A DNA stretch of 64,000 bases from Tomocerus qinae (taxonomy: Eukaryota; Arthropoda; Collembola; Entomobryomorpha; Tomoceridae), in NCBI GenBank assembly GCA_020055645.1, contig CM034549.1, positions 24,759,930 to 24,823,929 of the forward strand. The letters are read 5' to 3'. A model generated the notes under the pieces. It was not told where the DNA came from, did not search any database, and saw nothing but the letters and a program-made list of their open reading frames with translations. The number at the start of each line of letters is the position of its first letter. The stretch's first letter is position 1. Positions 12,379 to 24,616 of this stretch are shown here, piece by piece. Position numbers and translations under genes: made by a program.

Positions 12379-15300
12379 TTTTTTGGATTTATGATGAACT
12401 TCAGTTTATAGATGATAGATTAACTTAAAGAATCTCAGACCAAAATCTAATTCTTCCCTGGCGAGTTTTCAGAACATTTTATTGGAAGACCAAGCAAAAG
12501 ACTTCTTCTCCTAAAAGGTAAAACAAATTAATAGTAATATAAATGATATCAAAAGTTTGAACATAGATATAGTAATTTTCAGTCATAAAATGGAAGAGAC
12601 TTACACGGGCTAAAACTTTATTTCTCTTTCATATTAGTGCAACGGAAAATAAACATTTGTTACGTAATGGCACGATGAGATTAATCCAAACGTCTTGAGT
12701 TTGGCAATTTTTGAAGATTTTAAGTCAATTAGAAATTTCAATTCAGTCTCCTAGAATTTAGAATAAGATAGTTTTAAGCAATTTTTAAGGTTAAATCATT
12801 GAACCAAATATTCTAACTCCTGGATTATGTCATATGCGTGTAATTTCTTTAGGTTTGTATCAAAATAATTTATTGCATAGTAATAATTTTGAGTATGATT
12901 TACAAATTTATTGTATACTACAGTGTCAAGTAGGAGCAGATATTTTGTATTAGCTTGCATAGTAAACAATTTGCATTTTCGGAGTAATTAATACAGAAAC
13001 AAACGTACAAGATGATTTCGCTCATTCCTAACAGACATGCATGAACAACAAAAGATTTTGTATTAATAAGAAAGACTTACAACTTTAGTCCAAGGGTATA
13101 GTCAAATACACATCCTTAATTGTACACAGAAGAAATTCAATTCCTTATCGTTGTGTACAGCACAAACTCTGAGATTTTCTTTAAATCACCCTCTACATAC
13201 ATGTGCTAATAATACTATACAGTGTGTATGCCTTCTGTATACTTCTGTACCACATTCACAACTTTTTGTAATGTTAAATCGTATTGTAACATTATTGGTA
13301 TAATGTAAATCATGTTAAACTACAGGAAAACGTAAAAATATGTCACGTCTCACCAGTTTACTTATAAATAAAAAGGTTAAGCTTACTCTTCAAATCAAAA
13401 ATTACCTTTAAGCCAGATTCTCCACATTATTGGCACATAAAACACAAACAAGTACATAGTACATAATATGGCAATTATTCATAAGACCCATACAACATAA
13501 ATGACTATACCTTAATTTTCACATGACATTATTACTACAACAACTTGTTCTCGATAATCTTTATCGGGGTTCATACAAAACAGCTTTTCTGTGTAGTTAC
13601 ATTTATCACACTATGCATAGCATAGTAGCACAATCAGAAGTAACGAATCATTGCAAACATGAATAAAACCATAGCCTAATAAATATTTGTCAACTTTTCA
13701 CAATAAAATTGTGGCTGTGAGGAGATTTACAATCATGTAAATGCAATACAAACACTTATTACGCAAGTAGAATTGAATGATTTGGCTGAATTGGACTATT
13801 GAAACGGAGACATTGTTTGCCTCACACGCGTACACCAAAACCATAAAAGTTTCTATCATAGTCCATTGGCATTAGGCTGAGCTGATGGCAATAGTAAGTA
13901 AACCACAAAGTACTACATAGAGATGCTACGTTACAATAACATTACAATAATACTATTGTCAAAGTACATAGCATATATAGTAAACGTTGTGTCTAGCTAG
14001 GGCTTGTGTGTGTATGTAAGAAATTACATCGTGTTTTTGTACTGCAAGAAGAGAGAATAAAAGAATCGGCCAACTTTGAGCAAGGTTAATGACGTAGTAC
14101 AAATATAACACAAGCAATACACATATGTAATACAAAGTATATTAATTTTTCAAAAATTTTTATGCTGCTACGCTAAAGAGCAAAAGAATCAACTATGTAT
14201 AAATTCATATCAAAATGCAGGTAACGAAATTAGCAATATAGATCGCTCAGTGTGCTACGTGGTCCCAAGTGCATAAGCAGCATAATAGCTTACTTCCACG
14301 AAATCATGTCATTACCATATTCACACATAAATCTCACCAGCAAACCTGAACTTCCATATGCTAAAACTACTATATTGACTCTGATGATGCTTTTAATGAA
14401 AGAAAAATGACAAAGCATGAAATGTTGTTGCTGGAAGACATGATTTTATGTACATTTATTGTCTATTCGTCGTCAATCACATTTCACGCTGTTAAGTGAA
14501 CTAATAAAATTGAACAGATAAGGAAGAAATGCATTGATCTTTAGTGTTTCACAAAAATAAATAAATACGTAATATTTACACCAATACGAGAGAAATAATG
14601 GTATTAAAGATATTATTATACTTAAAATAGTAGACACGTACAAAGTGCACATAATAGATGGGTACAAGGAATAAATATGAATAAAATTAAATCATCAATT
14701 CATAAAACATGACTAACATTAACCTCACTCCCACTAACACATTTGCTTTGACTATTATTTAACTGTTCACTTAGGTCACCTGCCTATCATATTATTATCT
14801 GCATTGAAACCAATAACTTAATATATATGCTTGCATAAAACAGATAGTCTATTAGAAAATGCTCAAATATCCGATATGCAAACCAGGCAAGAAACACGAA
14901 AATTGTTTTTAAGACAGCTAAAGGAACAAATACCAATATGTATAGTATATACTTGTCTTGATTAAAGTACCTAAAATAAATTATTAGTCTTTCAAACCTA
15001 AGTGTGTACCTTCTTATAGGTTCTGTCCACTTTGTTATAATGAAGAAAAAGTTTGTGATAATATCGTGATTAAAATTAAGGTAAGTATGACGAGTATGGT
15101 AAAAGAATATTTGATATATATTGATAAGCTATATAGGCGACACAGTACTTGGTGAATTTTAAGGCTTGTAAATCACTTAAAAACTGTTAATATGAGGGTC
15201 TATGGCATGGTATGTGGTTAATCGAGTATATCTAAAGTTATGGTTATGAGCTATTTTGCGACTGCTATCATTTTCGACGTAACTCTTCAAGAGTTTTTAA

Positions 15301-15395
15301 GCGCTTTGTCAATGAGTGACTGTCTACGATTTATTACACATTTCTTCGTTGACCATATCAAGAATTTACTTTCTCCCAATATATATGTATTCATT
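12379..15395. other. Intergenic, no gene seen
   Basis: AT-rich DNA holding the promoter side of paralogue B and, at its right end, the 3' UTR of COQ10. The hydrophobic frame at 14667-14473 (-) has no splice context and skewed composition, so I do not call it. Confidence 0.45.
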
Positions 15396-16361
15396 TCAGG
15401 TGGGCCTTTCACTAACAATACTAATTTTTCGACTAGGAATGGATTCTGGCCCATATCGTTTTTTGGCCTCGTTGTAGAACGCAACAACCATAACACGAAC
15501 AACTTCATTGAAGAAGACATTGCCAACTTTGGATGTTAATGCTGACCGAAATTCAAAAGAAACGTAAAAGTCGACAATACATGACTGAGGCTTTCCCTTA
15601 AGACCAGGACTAAATTTCCACAAATTGATGAGATGATTGAAAAGTCTTCCTTGTGTCGACTCTGCTTTTATGAGATGCGGCTTCGCCATTGTCACACTGG
15701 ATGTATAAGACTCTACGAGAGGATTCATTCCTACAACTAGATCTGCAATTAAATGGCTTTTACGACGGCTCTTAATTATGGAAGACTGGCACCAAGGCAG
15801 GAATTCCTGGTATTTCTCCACATCTGCAACGACATCAAACATCTGTTCCATAGAATATCTAAAACGATTAAAAAACCAAGTTAAAGTTATTAAATTAGGC
15901 CATATAAATATATTTATTATTAACAATGAATATGTAATTTTATTTTGAATTGTACACTAAAAAAATTCCTGAATAAAAAAGTCTTACCCAAGTATTCTCC
16001 TTTCTGAGTATTCCTTTTTCTTTGCTGGTATATCTCCAGGCAGAATTATGAAGTTTTTAGCATGTGTCGAAGTAATAAGAACTTTATCGTTACAAAGCTG
16101 CTTTCTCCTATAAGGAGATACCCAGGACCTGTATGCTCGGCAATTCCTTTTCGGATTACATTTTGTCGACGGAGTTAATAAATTATAACCAAGCTGATTT
16201 TGTACGGATGAAATATTTTGGGAACTGTGACAGCTACTCCGCAATTGACTTGTTCCCCCAACATTAAAGGAGGAAGAGGATTGTAAGGAACGAGATGTTA
16301 ATATAATTCTCTCACTTAAATAAGGGCACGCTGAGGAGCGCAGACGAAAAATAAAAGTCAT
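15396..16361 (-). CDS. COQ10: Coenzyme Q-binding protein COQ10, mitochondrial
   Basis: Two exons, 16361-15988 and 15858-15396, joined through a GT-AG intron in phase 2; product 278 residues. COQ10 is a START-domain lipid-binding protein of the mitochondrial inner membrane, needed for coenzyme Q to function in respiration. The N-terminus (MTFIFRLRSSACPYLSE) is rich in Arg and Ser with no acidic residue for 16 positions, as in a mitochondrial presequence. The START/polyketide-cyclase core begins in exon 2 with YSMEQMFDVVADVEKYQEFL and PWCQSS, followed by beta-strand-rich sequence and the C-terminal helix FFNEVVRVMVVAFYNEAKKR. The protein is somewhat longer than common COQ10 proteins (about 230-250 residues, from memory), mostly because of a Ser-rich N-terminal linker. 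Confidence 0.93.
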
Positions 16362-17058
16362 TGTAATTATATATTTATATCCCTTTCACTTTTTGAATCT
16401 AAGCACAACCAGATTAATTTAGAGCAGTATCTTGAATTAAATTACTTATAATTTTAAATAAGTGACCCATACCCAATTATCGATGTGTCCGATCTTGACC
16501 CAATTAACCTACCTATGTTAGGTAGGTCAACGGGGTTTAAGGACAAACTTATTTAACTTTAGATTTAGGTCTGAGTGAGAGTAGGATGTTTAATAAATAT
16601 TAAGTTTCTCCCTAATATTTGATTTTGGCTCCTTAATTCACAGATCTGCAAATCTTCAGCTGATTGGCCTCCTTGAAATGTTTACCATCTGATAAAATTA
16701 TTTCCAATTTTGCAAGAAAGCAGTGAAAGCACTGACAGTAACACTGACTGATTAAAATAACAATTTTGGGAAGGTGGGTTTTCTATTATAAATTGTACTT
16801 TTACAGATTTCCGTAATGTAGTGTGATAATATATTATAATGCAGACTATTATTTTATAAAATCACTAAGTACTAAATTGTCGCAAATTGTTTTTCGTCAA
16901 TAGTCAGTTAGTCAGCACAGTCATCAGTGTTATTGCAACACCTGTCTTTAAATAGTGATAATTGTCACAAGTTGTTACATTAATTGCATATCTAAGAAAG
17001 ATGAAGGACTTACCAAACCATGTAAACCGCAAATATGGAACGATATGGAACTTGGAAG
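16362..17058. other. Intergenic; COQ10 upstream region with a small hairpin
   Basis: No gene seen. At 16507-16527 a perfect 8-bp inverted repeat (ACCTACCT / AGGTAGGT, 5-nt loop) lies about 145 bp upstream of the COQ10 ATG. It may be a promoter element or chance. Confidence 0.35.
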
Positions 17059-17642
17059 CACACATGCTAGTTTCTGGCTCGGCGAGCCAGGCTGGTTCGA
17101 TTTTTCAGCGAGCCGAGCCGAGCCGAGCCGAGCCAGTGGCTCGGCTCGGCTCGGCTCGGCCGAAATTTTTTTATAGACCTGGCTCGGCTCGGCTCGGCTC
17201 GCTGAAATTTTTTTATAGACCTGGCTCGGCTCGGCTCGGCTCGCTGAAATTTTTTTATAGACCTGGCTCGGCTCGGATCGGCTCGCCCTATTGGATGATG
17301 TGGCTCGGCTCGCCCTTGCCTTGGCTCGGTTCGCTCAAAAATTTTCGCGCCATTTTTATTTTAAACCTACAGGCTTCTTAACCATTAGTGGCTCGATTTT
17401 TCAGCGAGCCGAGCCGAGCCGAGCCAGGCCATGGACCCGGCTCGGCTCGGCTCGGTCGAAATTTTTTTAAAGACCTGGCTCGGCTCGGCTCGGCTCGCCA
17501 AATTTTTTTTAAATTGCTGGCTCGGCTCGGCTCGGCTCGCCAAAAAGTTTTTTGAGGATCTGGCTCGGCTCGGCTCGCTCAATGTTATTGGAGGTCAGTG
17601 GCTCGGCTCGGCTCGGCTCGCTGACCTAAACTAGCATGTGTG
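17059..17642. mobile_element. Non-autonomous DNA transposon (hAT-like MITE) filled with GGCTC repeats
   Basis: The 584-bp element has perfect 15-bp terminal inverted repeats, CACACATGCTAGTTT at 17059-17073 and its reverse complement at 17628-17642. It is flanked by an exact 8-bp target-site duplication, CTTGGAAG, at 17051-17058 and 17643-17650. It has no transposase. The inside is GC-rich, made of (GGCTC)n blocks in both orientations separated by T-rich spacers such as GAAATTTTTTTATAGACC. An 8-bp duplication fits the hAT superfamily, although the ends do not start with the usual CAG; P-type and Merlin-like families also make 8-bp duplications. Frames through it read as repeated SRAEP or GSARL and are repeat translation, not genes. 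Confidence 0.88.
17091..17620. repeat. (GGCTC)n pentamer blocks in inverted and direct array
   Basis: Two modules start with the same text (cgatttttcagcgagccgag) near 17089 and 17394. Each begins with the CGAGC orientation and then flips to GGCTC, forming a local palindrome. Within module 1 a unit of about 42-45 bp (GGCTCGGCTCGGCTCGCTG plus GAAATTTTTTTATAGACCT) is repeated three times in tandem. Base composition is strikingly GC-rich compared with everything around it. Confidence 0.9.
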
Positions 17643-17650
17643 CTTGGAAG

Positions 17651-18583
17651 GGAAATATTTTACCACCATATCCAAGTCATCCAACTAAATCGAACTGAAC
17701 TAAAAATTTGAATGTTGTCACCTTTAGAGCTTGTGTGTAGTTGTAGTGATTCCACTGGTACAGTGATATTCATTCTTTATCGCTGAAAATATAGATATGG
17801 AATTATGCAATATGCATATGGGAAGAATTGATGTTCTAGCCTTTAAGCTTGGTAGAAAGGATGATAGATATGATAAATGATAATATAGAAAGGATATTAG
17901 AATAACACTAATGAAAAACTCAACTAAAGACAGCGTAAAAATGTCTGCTCTGCCTTAGTTTAGTTTGTCTCCCTAAAAAGTCATTCTCCAAGTCACTCTC
18001 TCGTTGCAATCTAATAAAATAATGTAATAGGATTTTATTGCTTTCCTTTACTTTCTCATTGTAATCGACTTTCTACTAGTTTCTACCAGAAACTTTCTGT
18101 CTTTCTCTTAACTGAATTTACCGAATACAACTATCTCCTTACTTTAATTGATACTGCCGTGTATTACTTTCCCCTCATTTTGACGAAGCAGTCGCTTTCC
18201 CTGCTTTAATTTTCTTTGATTGGTGCAATTGCAGAATCTTGCAAAGTGCTGAATATAGATCTAGTAAACTACCTTTCTCTTTACGGAGTGTTGGTGAAAG
18301 TTTCATTGGTACAATGGAAGCATGATGAAATTTATATTCTACATCATACCAATTAATCTCTTGAATAAATTACTGTCTACTGCTATACTAAATATTTAAA
18401 ATATATCAAAAGGTACTTCGTTCCTTGAACCGAAGAAAAACTAAGAAACATTTCAATAACTTTTGCATAGAAAAATAAATAGTGGTTACGTAAAATAAAA
18501 ATAAAATAATATTGGTGTATTTTTAGGTTATTGTCACACATTCTACAGTGAAGTTTTAATACACTAGAGTTCCCTTTCACAGT
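17651..18583. other. Intergenic; upstream region of the RPP25-like gene
   Basis: No gene seen. It should include the promoter and 5' UTR of the plus-strand gene starting at 18584. Confidence 0.4.
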
Positions 18584-19452
18584 ATGAAGTAAGTATCCAA
18601 TATAAATACTAAACGTAATTCATTTTTTACCGAAAGTTCTGTCCATAAATGGTGGATAGAAAATAGTAAAATATAATGATGTTTCATGGATATCAATGAA
18701 TCATTTTCAGAGTAGAAGTTGAGCATGCTTTGGAAGACCATTATGCTCCGGAGCCGCATGTAACACATTCAGTGGCTCCGGACCCTTTTGAAGGCAATCC
18801 TGAATATATCGCCTTCTACATAACGACTGAAAAAAGTGCTCGATCGTATGTCAATAAAGCTCTGAAGACTTTTGGACCGGGGAAGCCAATAGTAATAACC
18901 GGCACTGGAGCAGAATGTACCAAAGCTGTTACTTGTGCTGAAATAATCAAAAGCAACTATTTTAAGAAAATTGTCCATCAAATAACCAGAGTGTCGCAAG
19001 CGAGGTTAGTTAGTAAAAGGGAGTAAACTCCCCTGTCTGTACTACAATGATCTATTACATCTATTGGAAATTTTTTAAATGTAAAATTCTGTATAGAACT
19101 ATTGAAACTTGGCAGCCGATAACAGAAGGTCTTGATGCCCTTAGTGTTACCCGTTCAGTTCCTATTATTCATATTCTACTTTCTTTAGAAAACCTCGATG
19201 AGCGGGACCCTGGGTGCGTATTTACTACATATTTATTACTACCACTTCTGATATTGACTCGAAGAACACATCAGACGTATTCTTGACATTCGATTTAATG
19301 CATCAATTTCAAAATTTTGACCGCGTTATTAATTAATTCCTAGATATCAAAAATCTTCAAGAGAAACTAAAAGAGTCGTCATAAATCCATCGGAGGAAGA
19401 TTTGCCTTCACCAACGTCTCCTGTTCACCGAATTGAACGAAATAAAAACTAG
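18584..19452 (+). CDS. Rpp25: RPP25-like Alba-domain RNA-binding protein
   Basis: Exons 18584-18588, 18711-19004, 19097-19213 and 19344-19452 join in frame to a 174-residue protein. The first coding exon is only ATGAA, followed by GTAAGT; the next exon continues as MKVEVEHALEDHY. The Alba fold is recognised from ITGTGAECTKAVTCAEIIK (residues about 61-79), the loop-helix that contacts RNA in RPP25 and RPP25L. RPP25 pairs with RPP20 on RNase P and RNase MRP RNAs. Downstream, GLDALSVTRSVPIIHILLS and LDERDPGYQ match the typical end of vertebrate RPP25/RPP25L as I remember it. The C-tail is Ser/Pro-rich. RPP25 cannot be told from RPP25L here. An AATAAA occurs about 140 bp past the stop, near 19594. 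Confidence 0.87.
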
Positions 19453-21809
19453 TATTCAGTTCCACTTCCTTATAAATGCCTATTATACTTTATATATCCC
19501 CAAAATTATATGTACCTTAAGTTGTAACATATGAATATACGTAACATAACGATCTAGATTTTTTAGTGTGTTTAGCATCATGACTTATGATAACAATAAA
19601 TTATATAATACATATACCTTGCCTATACATATACCATATACATTTCTTGATACTCTCTCGTTATCAACAACGCCAATATATTATATAATATTTTCATACA
19701 TGAGTCTGTAAAGCCATAAAATATCCTTTAAGATGACTCTTACGTGAACCAACGTTGAACGTTTCTTCTCTAGCTTGCTTTAATTTCCGTAAACATCATT
19801 ACAAGAAAATTATGAACCTCTCAAGGACTAACCAGTAATCGCCTAAGTTTACAAACTGTTAAAAGCTGTGTACAAATACTATAAAGAAATGACAATCTTC
19901 ACATTAATTTTGTCGACAGCGTATGTCCTGTAATTGGTAAACAAAATCGGCAATTTTTATTTAGGATTTTTTCATAAGGTATAATGTTAGCTGAAATTCT
20001 ATCCATACAATTTCAATAAGTCATTCACACATAGAACTATAAGCAATTACACATCATGTTTTAAACAGAGAAACAAATGTAGGTATTAAAAACTCACTAT
20101 CTCGCAATCATGAGAAAGTGTTGCTTAGTCAGAGACAATTTCATCTTGTTCGTTACGATAACTGAGTACATCAGTAATTTATTTGCGTTGTATTGTATGT
20201 ACTCTACGTACCTACGAACTTTAGCTTTAACTCTACATTTAACTATAAGAATAACTTTAACTAATAATACGATACACACATCTAATTACATATCTACAAA
20301 TAAGATTATATTAATCATATTGACTTAATATATTAAGTAATTTGCTATATTATCCACTTTTTAAAGTCACGGTATATTTGTATATTAGATTATTATGCAT
20401 ATGAAAAATGTATTAGAGCTATTGAAATACTATCAGTAAAGCATGGACAAAATTAATAAATAAATTTTAACTAAATTGCACCAAATAGTAGTTAAAATAT
20501 TAACTGTTGTTCCACATAGAGTAAATCAAAATGGTTTAATTTTGATTTCTTAATATTATGCATAGCATGGTACAAGGGTTCATTCGCTGCAGTTCATAAA
20601 TCTATCAATAAATTAGGTCGGATGTATAACATTGGCAATCAAAAACAATTTTGGTTATTGTCAGGAAGTCGAGACTATGGGTATAAGTTACGGCACTGAA
20701 AACTGTAACTGTGTGCTAAAATTATTTACTACAGAACTTCTACTTCAATAGATAATATACATCTACATCATGAAAATGTCTTTACAATTACTACTGATAA
20801 ATGGAAAGTGGTTAACTATACTGCAAGATAAGACAATCAATCAAAAATTACTATAGTTCGTAATTGTAAATGAAATTGCTGGGTTAAATATGTAGAACCA
20901 GAACTGTTTACTGTTACATCTTAAAAGGTAATTAATGCACTATGAACATGAACATGAACTACTCATAGTAGTTTTCTATGTCTATGCTAAATGTGTTTAC
21001 GTTGTTACATTTTACATTACAATAATTACCAATTTTTAATACCTATATTATGATGACCATCATATACACATTGCTTATTAGCGTTCTATTTTTAGTGCTA
21101 GTTTTACTACATCTACTGCCTTCATTTTGAATGCTAAAAGTTAATGTAAATAATGACATTTGTATCAATGACTCCCTGTCGTAGAGAAAAATTATAGGGC
21201 ATTTAAAGTTCTACAAAATATTTGCTTGCATTGCTTGAGTTTAGTAAAAACAAAAACAAAATTTCATTTTTGTACGACATTTTAATGCATTTTGCTGCCG
21301 TACTTTACCTGTAACTTAATTGACAAAATATTTGATTAGGATAACACTATTTATATACATGAAGAACCAAATTAACTGACTATAAAAATTGGGTTGGGGT
21401 AGTCTCATTTCATAATAATACACAATAATATATAGTTTAGCTTGCATTTATACCTATTTCAAATTAATTAGCACTAATAATTATCATAGAGGTACTTAAA
21501 AGTAATCTGTTAGCATTTACTATAAATTGTCGTGTTACATGGTTAAATAGAGATGGAATACATCAACTCTTTCAGCACAGGGTCGCTGACAAAGACAAAC
21601 ATTTAGTGTATGTAAACGAACTAAAATGAGAATTCAATCAACCACAAAGTTTTCAGTTGAGCCGAACATGAACCTATTTTTATGCACAATATGCATACTA
21701 GCATTCAAGTATTCTAGCAAAGTGCTAGTATACGACTTTTTAGAATATTAACGCTGAATATGCATATTATGTGTACTTATTGTGAGTTGTAGGACTTAAT
21801 AAAGTTACG
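19453..21809. other. Intergenic between two converging genes
   Basis: The RPP25-like gene (+) and MOB4 (-) converge here, so the ends hold their 3' UTRs. The overlapping frames near 20097-20328 on both strands are AT-rich shadows. Nothing else seen. Confidence 0.45.
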
Positions 21810-22732
21810 TTAGGCTTCTGATTCCGATGAGTTTGCATTAGTTTTTGTTTGTATGGAATCAACACCATCCTCCATGTTCGGCACAATTAAATTGTCTCTA
21901 GACATTAAATTATACTTAATGACAAAGCAAGTAAATCTTTTACAGAGATGAGAACTTCCCTCGAAGTCGTCAAATAAAACTTTATGATGGAAGTAAGCGT
22001 GGGAAAATATTCGGTACACCCGTCTGCAGACTGAACCAAGTTTTCCCAATGATGACTCTCGTATTGACACCCTGCATCCAAAAATCAAGCCATTTAAAAT
22101 CAAGAAAATTCTTGCATTTCTCATAAAATAAATATTTTTGAAAATGGTTTTAGTTTTAATACAGATCATTATACCGGCTGGGAAAATACTTGTTGCTATT
22201 AAGCAGACAAGCTGCTCCATCAAGAGTGTGTCTAGTGTAGTCAATAGCTGGACATTCTTTTGGCGATTTGTGAGCTGCACATAAGAATATCCACTGTTCC
22301 GTAGCCGTCATCTGGTTACAAGTTTCGGGGAAGCATTCACTTTGCAACTTGACTGCCAATCCATTCAGCTCCATACAAAATTGACGGAGATGCTCATATT
22401 TCCAAACTTCCTCGTCCTGAGTTTCAGGTGGGGTTAATATTGCAGTGATATTACTTGGATCCTTGTTGATCGTTTGTTGGATCCATTGCTGAACGGCCAA
22501 GGTGCTGTCCATTTCCTCAAAAGGCTCATCGGGCCATTTGCAAAACTCCTATTATATAATAAAAGTGAAAAATTGGTACGCAATAAATTATTATCCAAAA
22601 CTTCGTAATTTTAAGTAAAGTTTGTTGCTTCTAATCGCAAATTCTGCATCATTATTCTTTTCATTTTAGAAAACTTACCCCTGCTTTAGTTCCTGGCCGA
22701 TTCCTCCGAAGGAAGGCCTTAACTTCGCCCAT
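21810..22732 (-). CDS. Mob4: MOB4 / phocein, MOB-family kinase adaptor
   Basis: Three exons, 22732-22679, 22548-22175 and 22071-21810, joined in frame to 229 residues; the vertebrate protein is about 225. The start is at [18 protein letters not shown], and exon 2 opens with [20 protein letters not shown], the family's N-terminal signature. MOB4 is a scaffold subunit of STRIPAK (striatin with PP2A and GCKIII kinases), acting in vesicle traffic, neuronal development and restraint of Hippo signalling. The Mob zinc site is intact: Cys-x4-Cys in ECFPETC and His-x4-His in HAYFHH. The core [22 protein letters not shown] and [13 protein letters not shown] is almost unchanged from vertebrates. The C-terminus ends in SSESEA, close to the GESEA of vertebrate MOB4. 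An alternative ATG at 22512 is internal to the family alignment and was not used. Confidence 0.96.
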
Positions 22733-24616
22733 GGTGGGGCTCGGCTGCTTCAGTTGATCCAAAATTTTGCTGCTAGAATTTTTACTCCCACAAAAACAAT
22801 TAATTTTGATCAGTGAGTCAATAAATTAACTCACTGTTAAAATTAAAGAGATTTTATATTCCTACAAAAACATAAACAATTGATAAATTGCAAATGACAG
22901 CTGCGCTTAGAACCTTTCCGCCCTAATCTTTCATATAACTATTTCTTTATTTGTAGAGGACACTTGGGTTCTCAAAGTTCTGTTTCAACTCTCTCAAGTT
23001 ACCCTTATACAATTTTTGCGTTTTCTGTTTCTTCTTCAGTTCGTTCACAGTTCACAAGTAATTTTGCTTACTACAGACTACACACACACTACACACTACA
23101 TAGTTACACATACACACAAACACATTACACATACATACAATACATGATACGCGCATAATTTAATCTTATCTCTCTCTATTGACACATTTTTATCAGTTTG
23201 GTATTCGCACAAAAATGCAGAGACACAAATATTACTCGGAAATAACGAATTAGATTGAATTTTATGTTGATTGTTAGCATTTCAGAATGCATAAAATGTT
23301 TTAACTACACTTTTATATGAAGTTTCTAACTACTAACACTGATTTATAACTATCATCATATGCATAAAATTATGATGGTTTCTCTTGTATTGTGACATCT
23401 TTTTGTATATTTAATAATCTGTACTGAGTAAGCCATAAATATAAATGCCATAAATTCCAAATATTATGCATAAATGTGAATCTTCTTTTGTAGTCACTGT
23501 GGACCACGTTTATTTATGTAGACCTATATGTTCTGGTCTTGACAAAACATTATTTCCCAACCACATTATGTCCAGCTAAATGTTTGATGTTCGTTCATGT
23601 AGTACAGTTATTGCGATGTGATATACAGTAGTATATAGACATTTGCTATTTAATTTATTCTTTGTGATCCGCCCTTTAATAAAGGTTGTTTACTGCATCC
23701 TTTCATTAGTCTGCTCGTCGGCTTTTATTATTTTTATGTTCGCATTCACGCTGAATCACAGGCCAGGACTCGCCGCTGACACTGACATCACAACATTACT
23801 ATTTCTGCCTCCATACTCCTATAGATTGCAATTTCTAGAGCAAAGTCAAAATAAGAAGTATAAAGCTGTACTAGTGTCATATATGTGCAGTAGTAAACAT
23901 GATACATAGTCCAAAAAGCAGGTCAAACGACACAATAATGTGATTGTAGTATAAATGGTTGCCCGTATGCCGTATGTGGCATCGAAATGATAAGATAAAA
24001 GTTTCGGCTCGTAATACTCATCCAAATTCTCATTTAACTATTCTATCTACAAATACTTTGCCTTTGAAGCATTTTCACTGTGACTGGGATGTGGAAAAGG
24101 GCGTGATAGTACAGAGCACATTGCGACAAATTACTCCTTCTCTGTTTAGTTGTTTCTTTTTATTAATGTGTCAGACTTGTGTGTGTTTGCATCGCTAACT
24201 AGATTTTATTAGCGATATAGAGGATGAGAGAAAAAAATCTGACTCTCCTTCCTGCCTAACATTCACGAATTGAAATGTATTGCATAAACATAGTGCACAA
24301 ATCTCAATCTTCTACACAAAGTAACACTAAAAATTCAAACAAGGTACAAAGAACCAAGTGAAAGTAATACTCCAGTGCACATGCAATTCGTTTTTAATCG
24401 TATCACACTTGTATAGAATTTGCAAGATGCAGAGATGCACCAGAGTGTAATAACTATATCCTAGTTCTGAGAAAATCGTATTGTGTATCATGTAAATGTT
24501 CAAATAAATACCATACTTGCATGATTATTTTGTGCATTTAAATAGACATATATTGGTATATAGTATCCAATAAGCAGTACTCGCCATCATCTTGGATCTG
24601 CTTACTGCCACCTAAG
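22733..24616. other. Intergenic between divergent genes
   Basis: MOB4 (-) and the small plus-strand gene at 24617 point away from each other, so both promoters should lie here. A CA-rich simple-sequence patch lies at about 23081-23148. Frames at 22964-23158 and 23643-23909 (+) are not supported by splice sites or composition. Confidence 0.45.

Noticed and set aside
14473-14667. Hydrophobic minus-strand frame that looks like membrane helices
   Set aside because: T-rich reverse-strand DNA gives Phe/Leu/Ile runs by chance; no acceptor or donor context.
15240-15539. 99-codon plus-strand frame
   Set aside because: It lies antisense to the COQ10 START-domain exon, which has clear homology on the minus strand.
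16955-17634. Open frames reading repeated SRAEP or GSARL on both strands
   Set aside because: They are translations of the GGCTC pentamer inside a transposon; pentamer arrays stay open in several frames.
22156-22512. MOB4 start at the ATG reading MDSTLAVQQ
   Set aside because: In the family this Met is internal; an upstream exon at 22732-22679 supplies the conserved RRNRPGTKA start.
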